Positions 8,718 through 18,310 of a stretch of DNA of 64,000 nucleotides are shown here, one piece after another. Below the pieces are notes generated by a model, which worked only from the letters and a program-made list of their open reading frames with translations, ran no database searches and was not told the origin of the DNA. Both the position numbers and the translations under genes were made by a program. The stretch comes from Flammeovirgaceae bacterium SG7u.111 (lineage in GTDB: Bacteria > Bacteroidota > Bacteroidia > Cytophagales > Flammeovirgaceae), in the NCBI GenBank assembly GCA_034044135.1, contig CP139021.1:1-64000 (forward strand), read 5' to 3'. The stretch's first letter is position 1. Every line of letters begins with the position of its first letter.

Positions 8718-9746
8718 ATGGAAGATGAAAAACAGGAAGGCAAACTTTTGGACAAGAGGATTTTGTTTTTCCTGCTAAGCAAAAAAATAATTGAGCCTGC
8801 TAGGGCAAAGTTGGCTTTAGGGAAATTGGGAGTTTATCCCGACCAAAAAGAGTGGCTTAAATTTGTGGATATCATGTTGCTGACTTTTTCAGCAGGCTTG
8901 TTCATCAACGGAGTCTTTTTCTTTTTCGCTTTTAATTGGGATATCATGCACAAGTTTGTGAAGTTGGGCTTGGTGTCGGGTGGGATGTTGGTAGTTGGGG
9001 CTATCACTTTTGTGCGAAGCGGCAAAGAGCTGGCTTTCCAAGTGGGACTTTCCCTTTTGTGCTTGCTTACGGGCGCCTGGCTGGCAACCTTTGGGCAGAT
9101 TTACCAAACGGGGGCAAATGCCTACGACTTTTTCTTTGGCTGGACCTTGCTTATCGTCATTTGGGTAGCTATTTCCCGTTTTCCTCCCCTTTGGATTTTT
9201 CTCCTTGTTTTATTGAATACTACCGCAGTTCTTTTCGCCGGGCAAGTGCTTAGGGTCTGGGACAGCACATGGCTGTTTTTAAGCCTCAGTCTTATCAACT
9301 TTTTCGCCTTGTCAGTGTGGGAATATTTGGCTTATTTCCAAGCTGGAACCAACATAGGGAAACTAGTAGGTGGGGAAAGTTGGCTTAAAACCCGATGGGT
9401 GGCTTGGTTGATTGGTATTGTTTTTTATGCAATACTCACCAATTTGGTTGGGTATGTAGTGTTTGAAAACGTATCTGAAGTGGAAGTAGGAATAGTCAGT
9501 ATTTTAACATTGGTATTTTACCCTTTAGGCTATTTTTTATACCGAAACTACATCAAAGATTTAGTGTTAATGGCAGTTATTGCACTTTCGGTGATTGTTG
9601 TTGGCAATTTTGTGATTTTTAGTTTTATAGAGCAAGACTTTATTTCTGCAACGCTGATTGCGGGTTTGCTGAGCATAGGGGTAACAGTGTTGGTGGTGTA
9701 TGAAATGGTAGGGCTTACTAAAAAATGGAAGGCAGATGAAAACTGA
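8718..9746 (+). CDS. DUF2157-type polytopic membrane protein
   Basis: An integral membrane protein of 342 residues with about eight to ten hydrophobic segments after a cytoplasmic N-terminal helix region (residues 1-55). The pattern, with an LSKKIIEPARAKLALGKLG-type N-terminus, matches the DUF2157 family. Biochemical function is unknown. It overlaps the next gene by 11 bases and opens a three-gene cassette ending in a GDYXXLXY protein, an arrangement seen in other bacteria. Confidence 0.8.
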   Translation: MEDEKQEGKLLDKRILFFLLSKKIIEPARAKLALGKLGVYPDQKEWLKFVDIMLLTFSAGLFINGVFFFFAFNWDIMHKFVKLGLVSGGMLVVGAITFVRSGKELAFQVGLSLLCLLTGAWLATFGQIYQTGANAYDFFFGWTLLIVIWVAISRFPPLWIFLLVLLNTTAVLFAGQVLRVWDSTWLFLSLSLINFFALSVWEYLAYFQAGTNIGKLVGGESWLKTRWVAWLIGIVFYAILTNLVGYVVFENVSEVEVGIVSILTLVFYPLGYFLYRNYIKDLVLMAVIALSVIVVGNFVIFSFIEQDFISATLIAGLLSIGVTVLVVYEMVGLTKKWKADEN

Positions 9747-10782
9747 TTTCACACTAAAAGAATTTTTGGGAGAAGAATGGGAAAGCTCGCAAACCGAGCT
9801 GGCAGGATTGGCAAAAACCAATCAGGCAGAAGTACACTGGGCGGTAAAGGTACTTTCCTTTTTGGGGGCATGGCTCGCTGCCTTGCTGCTTATGCTGTTT
9901 TTGGCACTGACTGGGCTGCTAGAGTCGGAAGGGGTGATGCTGGGGTTGGGTGTTTTGCTTACAGCAGTGGCGGTTTGGGTTGGCAGAGTGGAAAAAATTA
10001 GCCCGATAGCTGAGCCTTTTTTCCTGTCGGTAGGGCTGATTGGGCAATGCCTTTTTGTGGCAGGGGTAATCCTACTGCTCGACGGGGTGCAAGAGTTGCC
10101 TATTCTGCTGCTTATTGCCGCGCTCGAATTGGTAATCCTGATTTTTTCCCAAAGCCAATTGCAGCGGTTTGTGTCGGTAGTGGCGGTTGTTTTTTGCCTT
10201 TACGGCATAGTGATAGAAATAGAAATTCCACAACTCATCCATTTTATCACTGGTTTGTTGGCAGCTGGTTTGGTGTATATGTGGGTATTCAAAGAAAAAC
10301 TGGTTTATCAGGTTCGCTGGATCAATGGTTATTTTGATGCAGTGGCATATAGCCTAGCTTTTTCGCTTATAGGGGTGCTGGCCGTTTCAGTGAATAGAGA
10401 TTTTTACCACGAATATTTTGACCCACGATGGTGGTGGGTTACTTCGGGTTTTATTATTTTCTCACTTCTTTTTGCTTTGTATTTTGCCCTAGAAAATTTT
10501 CAGTTGCAAAATAAAAAATGGTTGGTATTAGGGCTTTGCCTGCTTATTTTATTGCCCACGCTTCCTGCTCCTGGCATTGCGGCAAGCCTCCTCTTTTTGG
10601 TGGTAGGGAGCTATCATGGGGAAAAAATACTGGTAGGAGTTGGCGTGATAGCAGGAGTGGTGTTCATTTCTTATTTCTACTACAACTTACAAGTAAGTTT
10701 GCTGCACAAGTCCTTTTACCTAATGGGCGCAGGGTTGCTGTTTTTCCTTTTCCGAATTTGGGTTAAAAAAGCTCGTTCATGA
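9736..10782 (+). CDS. DUF4401-type polytopic membrane protein
   Basis: A second membrane protein, 348 residues, with a soluble N-terminus of about 35 residues and roughly ten hydrophobic segments. Order and topology fit DUF4401, the usual partner of DUF2157. Its start overlaps the preceding gene by 11 bases and its stop overlaps the following start by four, so the three are translationally coupled and may form one complex. No catalytic motif is visible and the function is unknown. Confidence 0.78.
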   Translation: MKTDFTLKEFLGEEWESSQTELAGLAKTNQAEVHWAVKVLSFLGAWLAALLLMLFLALTGLLESEGVMLGLGVLLTAVAVWVGRVEKISPIAEPFFLSVGLIGQCLFVAGVILLLDGVQELPILLLIAALELVILIFSQSQLQRFVSVVAVVFCLYGIVIEIEIPQLIHFITGLLAAGLVYMWVFKEKLVYQVRWINGYFDAVAYSLAFSLIGVLAVSVNRDFYHEYFDPRWWWVTSGFIIFSLLFALYFALENFQLQNKKWLVLGLCLLILLPTLPAPGIAASLLFLVVGSYHGEKILVGVGVIAGVVFISYFYYNLQVSLLHKSFYLMGAGLLFFLFRIWVKKARS

Positions 10783-11306
10783 AGACTAGAACTATGTTTT
10801 TGTTGGTCAATCTGCTCATTGTCTTTGGTGTTTTCTTTTACGAAGTGATAAAAAAAGAAAAGATTTTGGACAAAGGAGAGTTGGTGCTTTTTGAGCTTGC
10901 GCCCGTAGATCCTCGTTCGCTTTTACAAGGCGATTATATGCAGCTACGTTATGCGATTACCAGCGAAATGTATCCTTCCGATATTCCCGCACGTGGTTTT
11001 TTAGCATTGAAACTAAGGGAAGAAAATATTGCCGATACGGTGTTGAGGTCGGTGGAAAGCCTGTCTGAGCTTCAAGAGGGCGAATTTCCCATCAAATACT
11101 TTTACAATGAACGTTTTGTGAGTATTGGGGCAGAGTCTTATTTTTTCCAAGAAGGAAATGCGGGGCTATTTGAAGAGGCAAGGTACGGTGGGTTGCGGGT
11201 GAGTTCTTCTGGCGAAGGGGTGCTGGTTGGACTATATGATGAGAATAGGCAGTTAATTAAAACAGAAATCCATCCTTCATCTGCCCTTTCGGGGAAAAGT
11301 GATTAA
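10779..11306 (+). CDS. GDYXXLXY domain protein
   Basis: A 175-residue protein with one N-terminal membrane segment (about residues 5-22) and a soluble domain outside the membrane. The family signature GDYMQLRY is at residues 51-58, preceded by APVDPRSLLQ as usual. The domain's role is not known; it regularly accompanies DUF2157 and DUF4401 membrane proteins. The ATG overlaps the previous stop codon by four bases. Confidence 0.85.
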   Translation: MKTRTMFLLVNLLIVFGVFFYEVIKKEKILDKGELVLFELAPVDPRSLLQGDYMQLRYAITSEMYPSDIPARGFLALKLREENIADTVLRSVESLSELQEGEFPIKYFYNERFVSIGAESYFFQEGNAGLFEEARYGGLRVSSSGEGVLVGLYDENRQLIKTEIHPSSALSGKSD

Positions 11307-11342
11307 TTTGTGGAGTTATCAACTATTTTCACAAGAACCGCT

Positions 11343-12839
11343 ATGTTCAAAAAGATATTTTATTTCTTCGTTTTTGCCTTTTTGGGGCTTATCGCCGTCA
11401 TACTTTTCAACACCTTCACGTTCGAATCGAAGCAGCTGGACGTGCCCAAGGCCGAGGCGGTTGAGTTTCCCGAAACTTCTCTCCAGCACTTTAGGCAGGC
11501 CATCCAGTTCAAAACGATCTCTTGGGAAGATACAGCGATGTTCGACCCAGAACCTTTTTTGCAGCTTCACCAGTTTTTAGCAGCAACCTATCCTTTGGCA
11601 GACTCGCTGTTAGAAAAAACAGTGGTGAACGACCTGAGCCTGCTCTATGAGTGGAAAGGAAGCGACCCTTTGCTAAAGCCTATCGTACTGATGGGGCATA
11701 TGGATGTAGTGCCAATTGAAAAACCGCAAGACCAGATTGAATTTGAGCGTAGGGTTGGAAAGCTGAAAAGCGAGATGTATTCTACGTGGGAAGTGCCGCC
11801 CTTTGCAGGAGAAATGAAAGATGGATATGTGTGGGGCAGAGGCACTATTGACGATAAGGTGAGCGTGATAGGGAACTTGGAAGCGGTAGAAAGGCTACTC
11901 CAAGAAGGTTTCCAGCCGAAGCGAACGGTTTATTTTGCCTTTGGGCACGATGAAGAAATTGGTGGGGTGAAAGGGGCAAAAGCTATTGTAGATATTTTGA
12001 AAGCAAAAAATGTTGTTCCTGAGTTTGTGATGGACGAAGGTGGGATTATCACCAAAGAAAAAGTACCGGGCTTGCTCGTGCCCGTTGCCTTGGTAGGTAC
12101 TGCCGAAAAAGGATTTGTAACCATCGAGCTGACCATAAATTTGCCTGGAGGCCATTCGTCCATGCCGCAAAAGGAAACCAGTATAGAGGTACTGGCAAAA
12201 GCAATTTTGGCTTTGCGAGAAAACCAGTTCCCTACAGAAATCACACCTCCGGTACAGGCTTTTTTGGATAGGATAGGTCCAGAAATGCCTTTTGGTCAAA
12301 AGATGGTTTTTGCCAACCTATGGTTGTTTGAAGGGGTGATAAAAGGAATTTACGAAGGCAGCCCTGCGGGAAATGCCTCGGTGAGGACAACTACTTCTCC
12401 TACCATATTTAACAGTGGGTTTAAGGCAAATGTACTGCCTTCGGAAGCAAAAGCTATTGTGAATTTTAGGGTGCTTCCTGGGCAAAGCTCGGAGGAGGTG
12501 ATGGCAAGGGTGAAAGAAGTGATAGCTGATGATAGAATAGGGCTTGCTTTTTCTGGGAAAATAGACGAGGCGACACAAGTTTCACCCATCAATTCTTTTG
12601 GATACGAGGTAATTACCAAGACTATTAGGCAGCATTTTGATGAAACAATAGTGACTCCTTACCTTGTGGTGGGGGCAACGGATGCGAGGTATTATTATGA
12701 GCTCACCGATAATGTGTACCGCTTCATGCCAGTGACCGATCCTATTGGTTTTCACGATATAAATGAAAGAATAAGTGTGGATTCTTATTATCAAGCACTC
12801 AACTATTATTACAACTTGATTAAAAACAGCTCGGAATAG
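11343..12839 (+). CDS. M20 family zinc metallopeptidase (carboxypeptidase S-like)
   Basis: A zinc-dependent amino- or carboxypeptidase of 498 residues anchored by an N-terminal hydrophobic segment (MFKKIFYFFVFAFLGLIAVI). Metal-site motifs of M20 are present in order: MGHMDVVPIE, WGRGTIDDK, GHDEEIGGVKG and, near the end, VVGATDARYY. The dimerisation domain lies between, with LPGGHSSMPQ. The upstream in-frame GTG at 11310 adds 11 residues before the anchor and is less likely than the ATG at 11343. Closest in layout to the yeast CPS1-like subfamily; the peptide substrate is unknown. Confidence 0.9.
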   Translation: MFKKIFYFFVFAFLGLIAVILFNTFTFESKQLDVPKAEAVEFPETSLQHFRQAIQFKTISWEDTAMFDPEPFLQLHQFLAATYPLADSLLEKTVVNDLSLLYEWKGSDPLLKPIVLMGHMDVVPIEKPQDQIEFERRVGKLKSEMYSTWEVPPFAGEMKDGYVWGRGTIDDKVSVIGNLEAVERLLQEGFQPKRTVYFAFGHDEEIGGVKGAKAIVDILKAKNVVPEFVMDEGGIITKEKVPGLLVPVALVGTAEKGFVTIELTINLPGGHSSMPQKETSIEVLAKAILALRENQFPTEITPPVQAFLDRIGPEMPFGQKMVFANLWLFEGVIKGIYEGSPAGNASVRTTTSPTIFNSGFKANVLPSEAKAIVNFRVLPGQSSEEVMARVKEVIADDRIGLAFSGKIDEATQVSPINSFGYEVITKTIRQHFDETIVTPYLVVGATDARYYYELTDNVYRFMPVTDPIGFHDINERISVDSYYQALNYYYNLIKNSSE

Positions 12840-13121
12840 AAGTGGATTAGGCAAGGTAATAGTGTTGCCTATGAAGATTACATGGCTATTTGTCTAAAAA
12901 ACTTGATTTGGTGTAAGGATCATCCCAAGTAATTTTATTTTTGTTAGAGAATGCCCTTTTGGGTATAAAACACAACCATATCATTTCTTACCTTATTCTT
13001 TTCACGTTGCCCATGTGGCTCTGAACAGTGAAAAATGACCTTACCTTAACCAATAACATTTAACTATCTTCCTGCGGTGCAACACATCAACCATTCTTAC
13101 AATCCAAAGAACAAGTCCTAC

Positions 13122-14258
13122 ATGAAGGAACTTAAAATTAATCAAGTGCTAGATTATTTATCAAAAAACAGGATTGCCTTGCATATTACCTTTTGGGTAT
13201 TATTTGCAACCTATTCCGTCCTTTTAGTGGGCAGCGTATATGAAAGCTACGATGAAGCTTTGGCAGCTACCGTAGCTGAGTTTTTGATCAATATTCCTTT
13301 GGTTTATTTCGGTCTGTACATCTTGATCGATAGATATTTATTTGTAGGGAAGTATATGCCATTCATAGTCGGTTTTTTGGCGTTGGTTATTTTGGGCGGG
13401 GTAATCAATAGGGCGGTATATCACTATATCTTAATTCCGAATTATTTTCCTTACAGGGGAAGTGAACTGCTTCTGAATTATTACCTTATCGCAAAAAATG
13501 TAGCTGGTATCAATTCTATTATGTTCTTTTTCATTTCTGTGAAAAGTTTGAAAAAGTGGTATACTGATAATGATACCCATAAAACATTGGAAAAAGAGAA
13601 GTTGGAAGCAGAGCTAAAGTTTTTGAAATCGCAGATCCATCCTCATTTTTTATTCAATACGCTCAATAACTTGTATTCTTTATCGCTTCAGAAATCTGAT
13701 AAAACCCCTGAGATAGTGCTGAAGCTTTCTGAGCTAATGAGCTATATGTTGTACGATGCGAATACGACCAAAGTGACCATTAAAAAAGAGATCAATTACC
13801 TCAAAAACTACATAGATCTGGAGCGGATTAGGTATGGGAATAGGCTAGAGGTGATGGTAGATATTAAAGGTGATGTATCGGGAAATATGATTGCTCCCAT
13901 GTTGCTTTTGCCTTTTATAGAAAATAGTTTTAAGCACGGGGCTAGCGGGGAGCTGGAAACGGCATGGCTCATGCTAGATGTAGAAGTGAAGGACGGCGTG
14001 TTGAAAGCAAAAGTAGAAAATAACAAAAGTACGGCAGTGAAGGATAGCATAGAGTCGGGTTATAGGAACGGAATAGGGCTGGCAAATGTGCGAAGAAGGT
14101 TAGAGCTGCTGTACGAAGGCGGGTACGATTTGAAGATATTTAACGAAGAAGAAAGTTATCTTGTGGTATTGAAGCTTGAGCTTGATAAGCATAAATTTGC
14201 AGGAGAAATACCTGAAAAAATGCAAGAGAATCTACAATTAGGTAGTCTAGTATTGTAG
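13122..14258 (+). CDS. LytS/YehU-type sensor histidine kinase
   Basis: A membrane sensor kinase of 378 residues. Four hydrophobic segments occupy about residues 18-140; then a linker helix, the His_kinase segment HPHFLFNTLNNLY (phosphoacceptor probably His175), and an ATPase domain with LLPFIENSFKHGA (N box) and GIGLANVRRRLELLY (G box). No extracellular sensor domain is seen, so it likely senses through the membrane region. The GTG at 13077 would add 15 unconserved residues; ATG at 13122 is preferred. The LytTR regulator follows 54 bases downstream and is its probable partner. Confidence 0.9.
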   Translation: MKELKINQVLDYLSKNRIALHITFWVLFATYSVLLVGSVYESYDEALAATVAEFLINIPLVYFGLYILIDRYLFVGKYMPFIVGFLALVILGGVINRAVYHYILIPNYFPYRGSELLLNYYLIAKNVAGINSIMFFFISVKSLKKWYTDNDTHKTLEKEKLEAELKFLKSQIHPHFLFNTLNNLYSLSLQKSDKTPEIVLKLSELMSYMLYDANTTKVTIKKEINYLKNYIDLERIRYGNRLEVMVDIKGDVSGNMIAPMLLLPFIENSFKHGASGELETAWLMLDVEVKDGVLKAKVENNKSTAVKDSIESGYRNGIGLANVRRRLELLYEGGYDLKIFNEEESYLVVLKLELDKHKFAGEIPEKMQENLQLGSLVL

Positions 14259-14312
14259 CGTTTCGAAGTTGAACGAATCTCACTTCCCACAAGAAAGTAA
14301 GAAAAACTGCTT

Positions 14313-15056
14313 ATGAAAATTAGATGTTTAATAGTTGACGATGAGCCTTTGGCTTTGGATGTTCTCCAAACTTTTATTGACAAACTAGATCAGTTGGAGC
14401 TGGTAGGTAGGTGCCAAAATGCGGTAGAAGCTTACAATACACTCCGAACCGAGCAGGTGGACTTGATGTTTTTGGATATCCAAATGCCCAAACTTACAGG
14501 GATTGAGTTTGTAAAAAGCATAAATAACCCTCCTAAAATAATTTTTACCACAGCTTACCGCGATTATGCCCTTGAAGGTTATGAGCTCAACGCAATTGAT
14601 TATTTGCTAAAGCCAATTTCTTTTGAGCGCTTTCTGAAAGCCGTAAATAAATTCGATCAGCTATCTCAGGCTTCTTTGTTTACAGGGGCAGTGACATCTG
14701 CTGTTGTAGATGATTCCAGTTCTTACCGAGAGGCATTTATTTACCTAAAAGCGGATAAGAAAATGGTGAAAATCCTTCTGAAAGATATTTTGTATATAGA
14801 AAGCTTGAAAGATTATGTGCGGGTAAAGACCTTAGGAAAAGAGGTGGTAGCTTACCAAAAAATATCCTATTTGGAAGAAAAATTGCCCGAGGAGAAATTC
14901 ACCCGAATTCACCGCTCGTTTATTGTAGCCAACGACAAGGTTGATGCATTTTCTGCGACCCAAGTGGAAATAGGAGGGAAGGAAATCGCGATTGGGAGAA
15001 ACTACAAAAATGAGGCTCTCACCAAATTGAATGAGAAAAACCTGTTGAAAGACTAG
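14313..15056 (+). CDS. LytTR family two-component response regulator
   Basis: A response regulator of 247 residues. The receiver domain (about 1-120) has the acidic pair Asp9/Asp10, phosphoacceptor Asp55 in DLMFLDIQMP, the TTAYRDYALEGYELNAIDYL segment split over strands 4-5, and Lys in LLKPI. The C-terminal LytTR DNA-binding domain (about 145-245) has the usual KADKKMVKI and RIHRSFIVANDKV elements. It pairs with the upstream LytS-type kinase. Its stop codon shares the bases CTAG with the convergent gene at 15053. Confidence 0.93.
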   Translation: MKIRCLIVDDEPLALDVLQTFIDKLDQLELVGRCQNAVEAYNTLRTEQVDLMFLDIQMPKLTGIEFVKSINNPPKIIFTTAYRDYALEGYELNAIDYLLKPISFERFLKAVNKFDQLSQASLFTGAVTSAVVDDSSSYREAFIYLKADKKMVKILLKDILYIESLKDYVRVKTLGKEVVAYQKISYLEEKLPEEKFTRIHRSFIVANDKVDAFSATQVEIGGKEIAIGRNYKNEALTKLNEKNLLKD

Positions 15057-15562
15057 GCTGTATCTTCCATTTTGAAATCAGCCAAAAAAGAATTTAGTTT
15101 TTGCTCGAGTTCGTCGATGGGCATTTCTGGGGGCTCGTCAAATTCTTTAGTTTCAATTGCTCCATCTTTATAAATGGTCATTGTCCACCCAAAGGCATCA
15201 TTGCTGGTGAGCGAAATATGCTGGAGGTTCATTTCCCAAACCAAAGAAAAATTGACAGAAGGAATTTCAATTCCTTTTTTATTTATTTTCAAATAAAATT
15301 TATCGTCATTTTTTGAATCGAAATAAAAGTCCCACAGAGGATAGGCGATAAGGAGTAGGCCGCCTATTAGGAAAAGAACCCCTAAAAAGATATAAAAGGT
15401 GTATTCAGTAAAAAGAGCTATTCCTACGCTTTCGGAAGGGTTTTGCAGTTGTTTGACTGAAAAAAAACTTCCTGCCACGGAAACTGAGCCCATCAGGATA
15501 GCACCAAGATTGAGTCCATGATGTTCGTGATCCTCCAATGATTTTATTCTTATATCTTCCAT
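15053..15562 (-). CDS. Hypothetical membrane protein, two transmembrane segments
   Basis: A 169-residue protein not recognised. The N-terminus is cytoplasmic and polar, followed by two hydrophobic stretches near residues 20-40 and 50-75, the second ending in YPLWDFYF. The C-terminal half is a soluble beta-rich domain (FYLKINKKGIEIPSV...WEMNLQHISL) that resembles the PH-like or bPH2 fold in spacing, although this is only an impression. It overlaps the stop of the response regulator by four bases. Confidence 0.65.
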   Translation of the reverse strand: MEDIRIKSLEDHEHHGLNLGAILMGSVSVAGSFFSVKQLQNPSESVGIALFTEYTFYIFLGVLFLIGGLLLIAYPLWDFYFDSKNDDKFYLKINKKGIEIPSVNFSLVWEMNLQHISLTSNDAFGWTMTIYKDGAIETKEFDEPPEMPIDELEQKLNSFLADFKMEDTA

Positions 15563-15617
15563 AAATTCTTTCTTTGTAGCAGGTATAACCTAAAAATAAA
15601 ACAGGCTGTTTCGTCGG

Positions 15618-15687
15618 TAACTTTGGCTTTCGTAACTTTGTAAAACGGCTGAAGCATTTTAAACTTAAAACTAAAGGAAATGCTTCA
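15618..15687 (+). promoter_or_regulatory. Candidate promoters and leader hairpin before ccmF
   Basis: Two copies of TAACTTTG, each an exact TAnnTTTG match, stand at 15618-15625 and 15633-15640, though neither has a convincing -33 TTTG. Downstream, TGAAGCATTT (15650-15659) and AAATGCTTCA (15678-15687) form a perfect 10-bp inverted repeat with an 18-base loop. A transcript from either box would carry this hairpin in its leader. There is no T run, so it is not an ordinary terminator. Confidence 0.4.
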
Positions 15688-15713
15688 ATTCTTCACATGA
15701 ATATACTCAACTC

Positions 15714-18281
15714 ATGATTCATACTTTTATAGGCAACTTAGGGCATTTACTGGTTATTATTGCCTTTGTTACTTCTATGGTCGCAGCTTTTTCCTACTGG
15801 CATAGTAGCAGGTTGGGCGACTCGCTAGAAGCGGTGCAGATGAAAAAATTTGCCCGAATGTTTTTTGTAGTACACAGCGTAGCGGTTATCGGAATTGTCG
15901 CTTCCTTATTTTATATTATCTATAATCACTACTACGAATACCACTATGCTTGGAGTCACTCGTCGAATAATTTGCCTACTCACTTCATGATTTCCTGTTT
16001 TTGGGAAGGGCAGGAAGGTAGCTTTTTGTTGTGGATTTTTTGGCATGTGCTTATCGGACTTGTTTTGATAAAGCTTGCTGGGAAATGGGAAAACGAGGTA
16101 ATGTCTATTTTTACCTTTGTACAAGCCTTTTTGGTTTCCATGATCTTGGGTGTAGTTTTCTTCGATCTGAAGATCGGTAGCTCTCCTTTTATCTTGCTCA
16201 GAGACGTGAGCGAAGCCCCTATTTTCCTTTCAAACCCTGATTATATTCCTGAAGATGGAAGTGGCTTGAACCCTCTTCTCCAAAATTATTGGATGGTGAT
16301 TCACCCGCCTACACTTTTTTTAGGTTTTGCAGGCACACTTGTGCCATTTGCTTATTGCATGGCAGGTTTGTGGAAAGGGAATTTCAAAGAGTGGGTAAAG
16401 CCAGCTTTGCCTTGGGCGCAAATAACTGCCTTGATTCTAGGTTTGGGGATTATGATGGGAGCTTATTGGGCTTACGAGACCTTGAACTTTGGAGGTATGT
16501 GGAACTGGGATCCGGTAGAAAACGCGGTTTATATTCCTTGGATAATATTGGTAGCAGCTATTCACCTTATGGTGGTGTTTAGGAAAAGTGGAGCAGCCCT
16601 AACTGCATCTATGATTTTGGTGATAGCCAGTTTTGTATTGGTTCTTTATGCTACTTTCCTTACGCGAAGCGGTATTTTGGGAGAAGCTTCTGTGCACTCT
16701 TTCACAGATTTAGGGCTTTCTGGCCAGTTACTGCTTTACCTTTTAGCTTTCGCTATTCTTTCTGTTTACCTTTTGGTAAGAAAGTGGAAGGTTATTCCGA
16801 AGACAAATAAAGAGATTGATACTTATACAAGTGAATTTTGGATATTTATTGGGGCAACGGTTCTCTGCCTCTCAGGTTTCCAAGTGTTGGTGCCGACTTC
16901 TATTCCTGTATTTAATTCATTTCTAGGGATTTTTGGTATAGAATCGAACATGGCTCCTCCAGCCGATCAGGTAATGTTTTATACCAAATTCCAATTATGG
17001 TTTGGGGTAGGGATCGCTTTGCTCTCAGGCACGGCGCAATTCTTTTGGTGGGGTAAAATGGATAAGCAGCGCTTGCAGCATAATCTTTCTATCCCCTTGT
17101 TGCTTACATTTACTCTTTCTGGAGCTATTATCATGCTTTGGGAAATGTCAAATTGGCAATATATCGTACTGCTAACTACCTCTATTTATGCAGTCATTTC
17201 TAATCTTTTTGTGCTTTTCAGGCTTGCCAAAAAGAAGGTAAGTCTTTCAGGTGGAGCAGTGGCGCATATTGGTATTTCGATCATGTTGATCGGGATTCTT
17301 TTTTCTTCGGGTTATTCCAAAACCGTTTCTATGAACAACACGGGCTTGTTGTACAACCGTGAGTTTTCGGATGAGATGAACAAGGAAAACTTGCTTTTGT
17401 TCAGAAATGAGCCGTCTAAGATGTCTGATTATCAATTGGCTTATAAGGGGCAGCGAATACAGTCGGAGCAAGTGCCGGGGTATATTGATACGGAAAAGCT
17501 GATGATGATTCGAGACCCGTACAAGGCCATTGCTAGAGAGGATTTGGTTTACAAAGGGCAGACCTATGCGAAGAAGGGGGATACTATTCAGATTTATAAT
17601 GAGAATACTTATTATGAAATAGAGTATGCTAAAGATAATGGCGAGGTATTTACATTATACCCTCGGATTCAGAATAATCCACAAATGGGTTATGTGCCTT
17701 CTCCTGATATCAATACCTTCCTTACAGGTGATTTATACACGCATATTACAAATATCCCTGACCCAGAGTCGGAAGAACAATGGAGCGATCCTGAGACTCA
17801 TGAACTGAGTTTGCGGGATACATTCTTTGTGAACGATTATGTAGCTATTTTGGATAATGTGGTGCGTACTGAAGAGGTGGTTGGGGTTAATCTAGGTGAA
17901 AAGGATGTAGCGGTAAAAGCGCAAATAAGGGTATTTGGGGAGAATGGAGTCCATGACCTAAACCCGGTGTATTTGATCAAAAATATGCAGCGGGGGGTAA
18001 TTCCTGAGGTTTCAGTCGATTTAGGTATCCGAATTAATTTTGATGATATTGATCCTCAAAGTCAAAAATTCACGTTCACTTCCTCTACTACACAAAAGGA
18101 TTGGGTGATTTTGAAAGCGTTAGAAAAACCGCACATTAGTTTTGTGTGGATAGGTACTATACTGATGTGTATTGGGCTTGGATTAGCATTTGTGAGAAGA
18201 ACCAAAGAGGCGAAAGAAAGAAAAGGATCAGCAGGCGCTAAGAAGAGAAAACCTTCTGTGGGAAAGGAAGTGGTATCATAG
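15714..18281 (+). CDS. ccmF: Cytochrome c haem lyase subunit, CcmF/NrfE family
   Basis: A large polytopic protein (855 residues) that attaches haem to apocytochrome c at the outer face of the inner membrane. The tryptophan-rich signature WNWDPVENA at 263-271 and the preceding GGM stretch form the haem-handling WWD-type motif; conserved His-containing loops include VIHPPTLFLGFAG. A long periplasmic domain (about residues 545-800) lies before the last membrane segment. The C-terminus is basic (RRTKEAKERKGSAGAKKRK). Other ccm genes are not adjacent. rimM follows after 29 bases. Confidence 0.93.
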   Translation: MIHTFIGNLGHLLVIIAFVTSMVAAFSYWHSSRLGDSLEAVQMKKFARMFFVVHSVAVIGIVASLFYIIYNHYYEYHYAWSHSSNNLPTHFMISCFWEGQEGSFLLWIFWHVLIGLVLIKLAGKWENEVMSIFTFVQAFLVSMILGVVFFDLKIGSSPFILLRDVSEAPIFLSNPDYIPEDGSGLNPLLQNYWMVIHPPTLFLGFAGTLVPFAYCMAGLWKGNFKEWVKPALPWAQITALILGLGIMMGAYWAYETLNFGGMWNWDPVENAVYIPWIILVAAIHLMVVFRKSGAALTASMILVIASFVLVLYATFLTRSGILGEASVHSFTDLGLSGQLLLYLLAFAILSVYLLVRKWKVIPKTNKEIDTYTSEFWIFIGATVLCLSGFQVLVPTSIPVFNSFLGIFGIESNMAPPADQVMFYTKFQLWFGVGIALLSGTAQFFWWGKMDKQRLQHNLSIPLLLTFTLSGAIIMLWEMSNWQYIVLLTTSIYAVISNLFVLFRLAKKKVSLSGGAVAHIGISIMLIGILFSSGYSKTVSMNNTGLLYNREFSDEMNKENLLLFRNEPSKMSDYQLAYKGQRIQSEQVPGYIDTEKLMMIRDPYKAIAREDLVYKGQTYAKKGDTIQIYNENTYYEIEYAKDNGEVFTLYPRIQNNPQMGYVPSPDINTFLTGDLYTHITNIPDPESEEQWSDPETHELSLRDTFFVNDYVAILDNVVRTEEVVGVNLGEKDVAVKAQIRVFGENGVHDLNPVYLIKNMQRGVIPEVSVDLGIRINFDDIDPQSQKFTFTSSTTQKDWVILKALEKPHISFVWIGTILMCIGLGLAFVRRTKEAKERKGSAGAKKRKPSVGKEVVS

Positions 18282-18310
18282 TTTTAAGTAAGATATAATA
18301 TTTTTGTTGA

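Noticed and set aside
11310-11342. GTG start for the M20 peptidase
   Set aside because: The added residues are polar and precede the membrane anchor; the ATG at 11343 gives a typical anchor.
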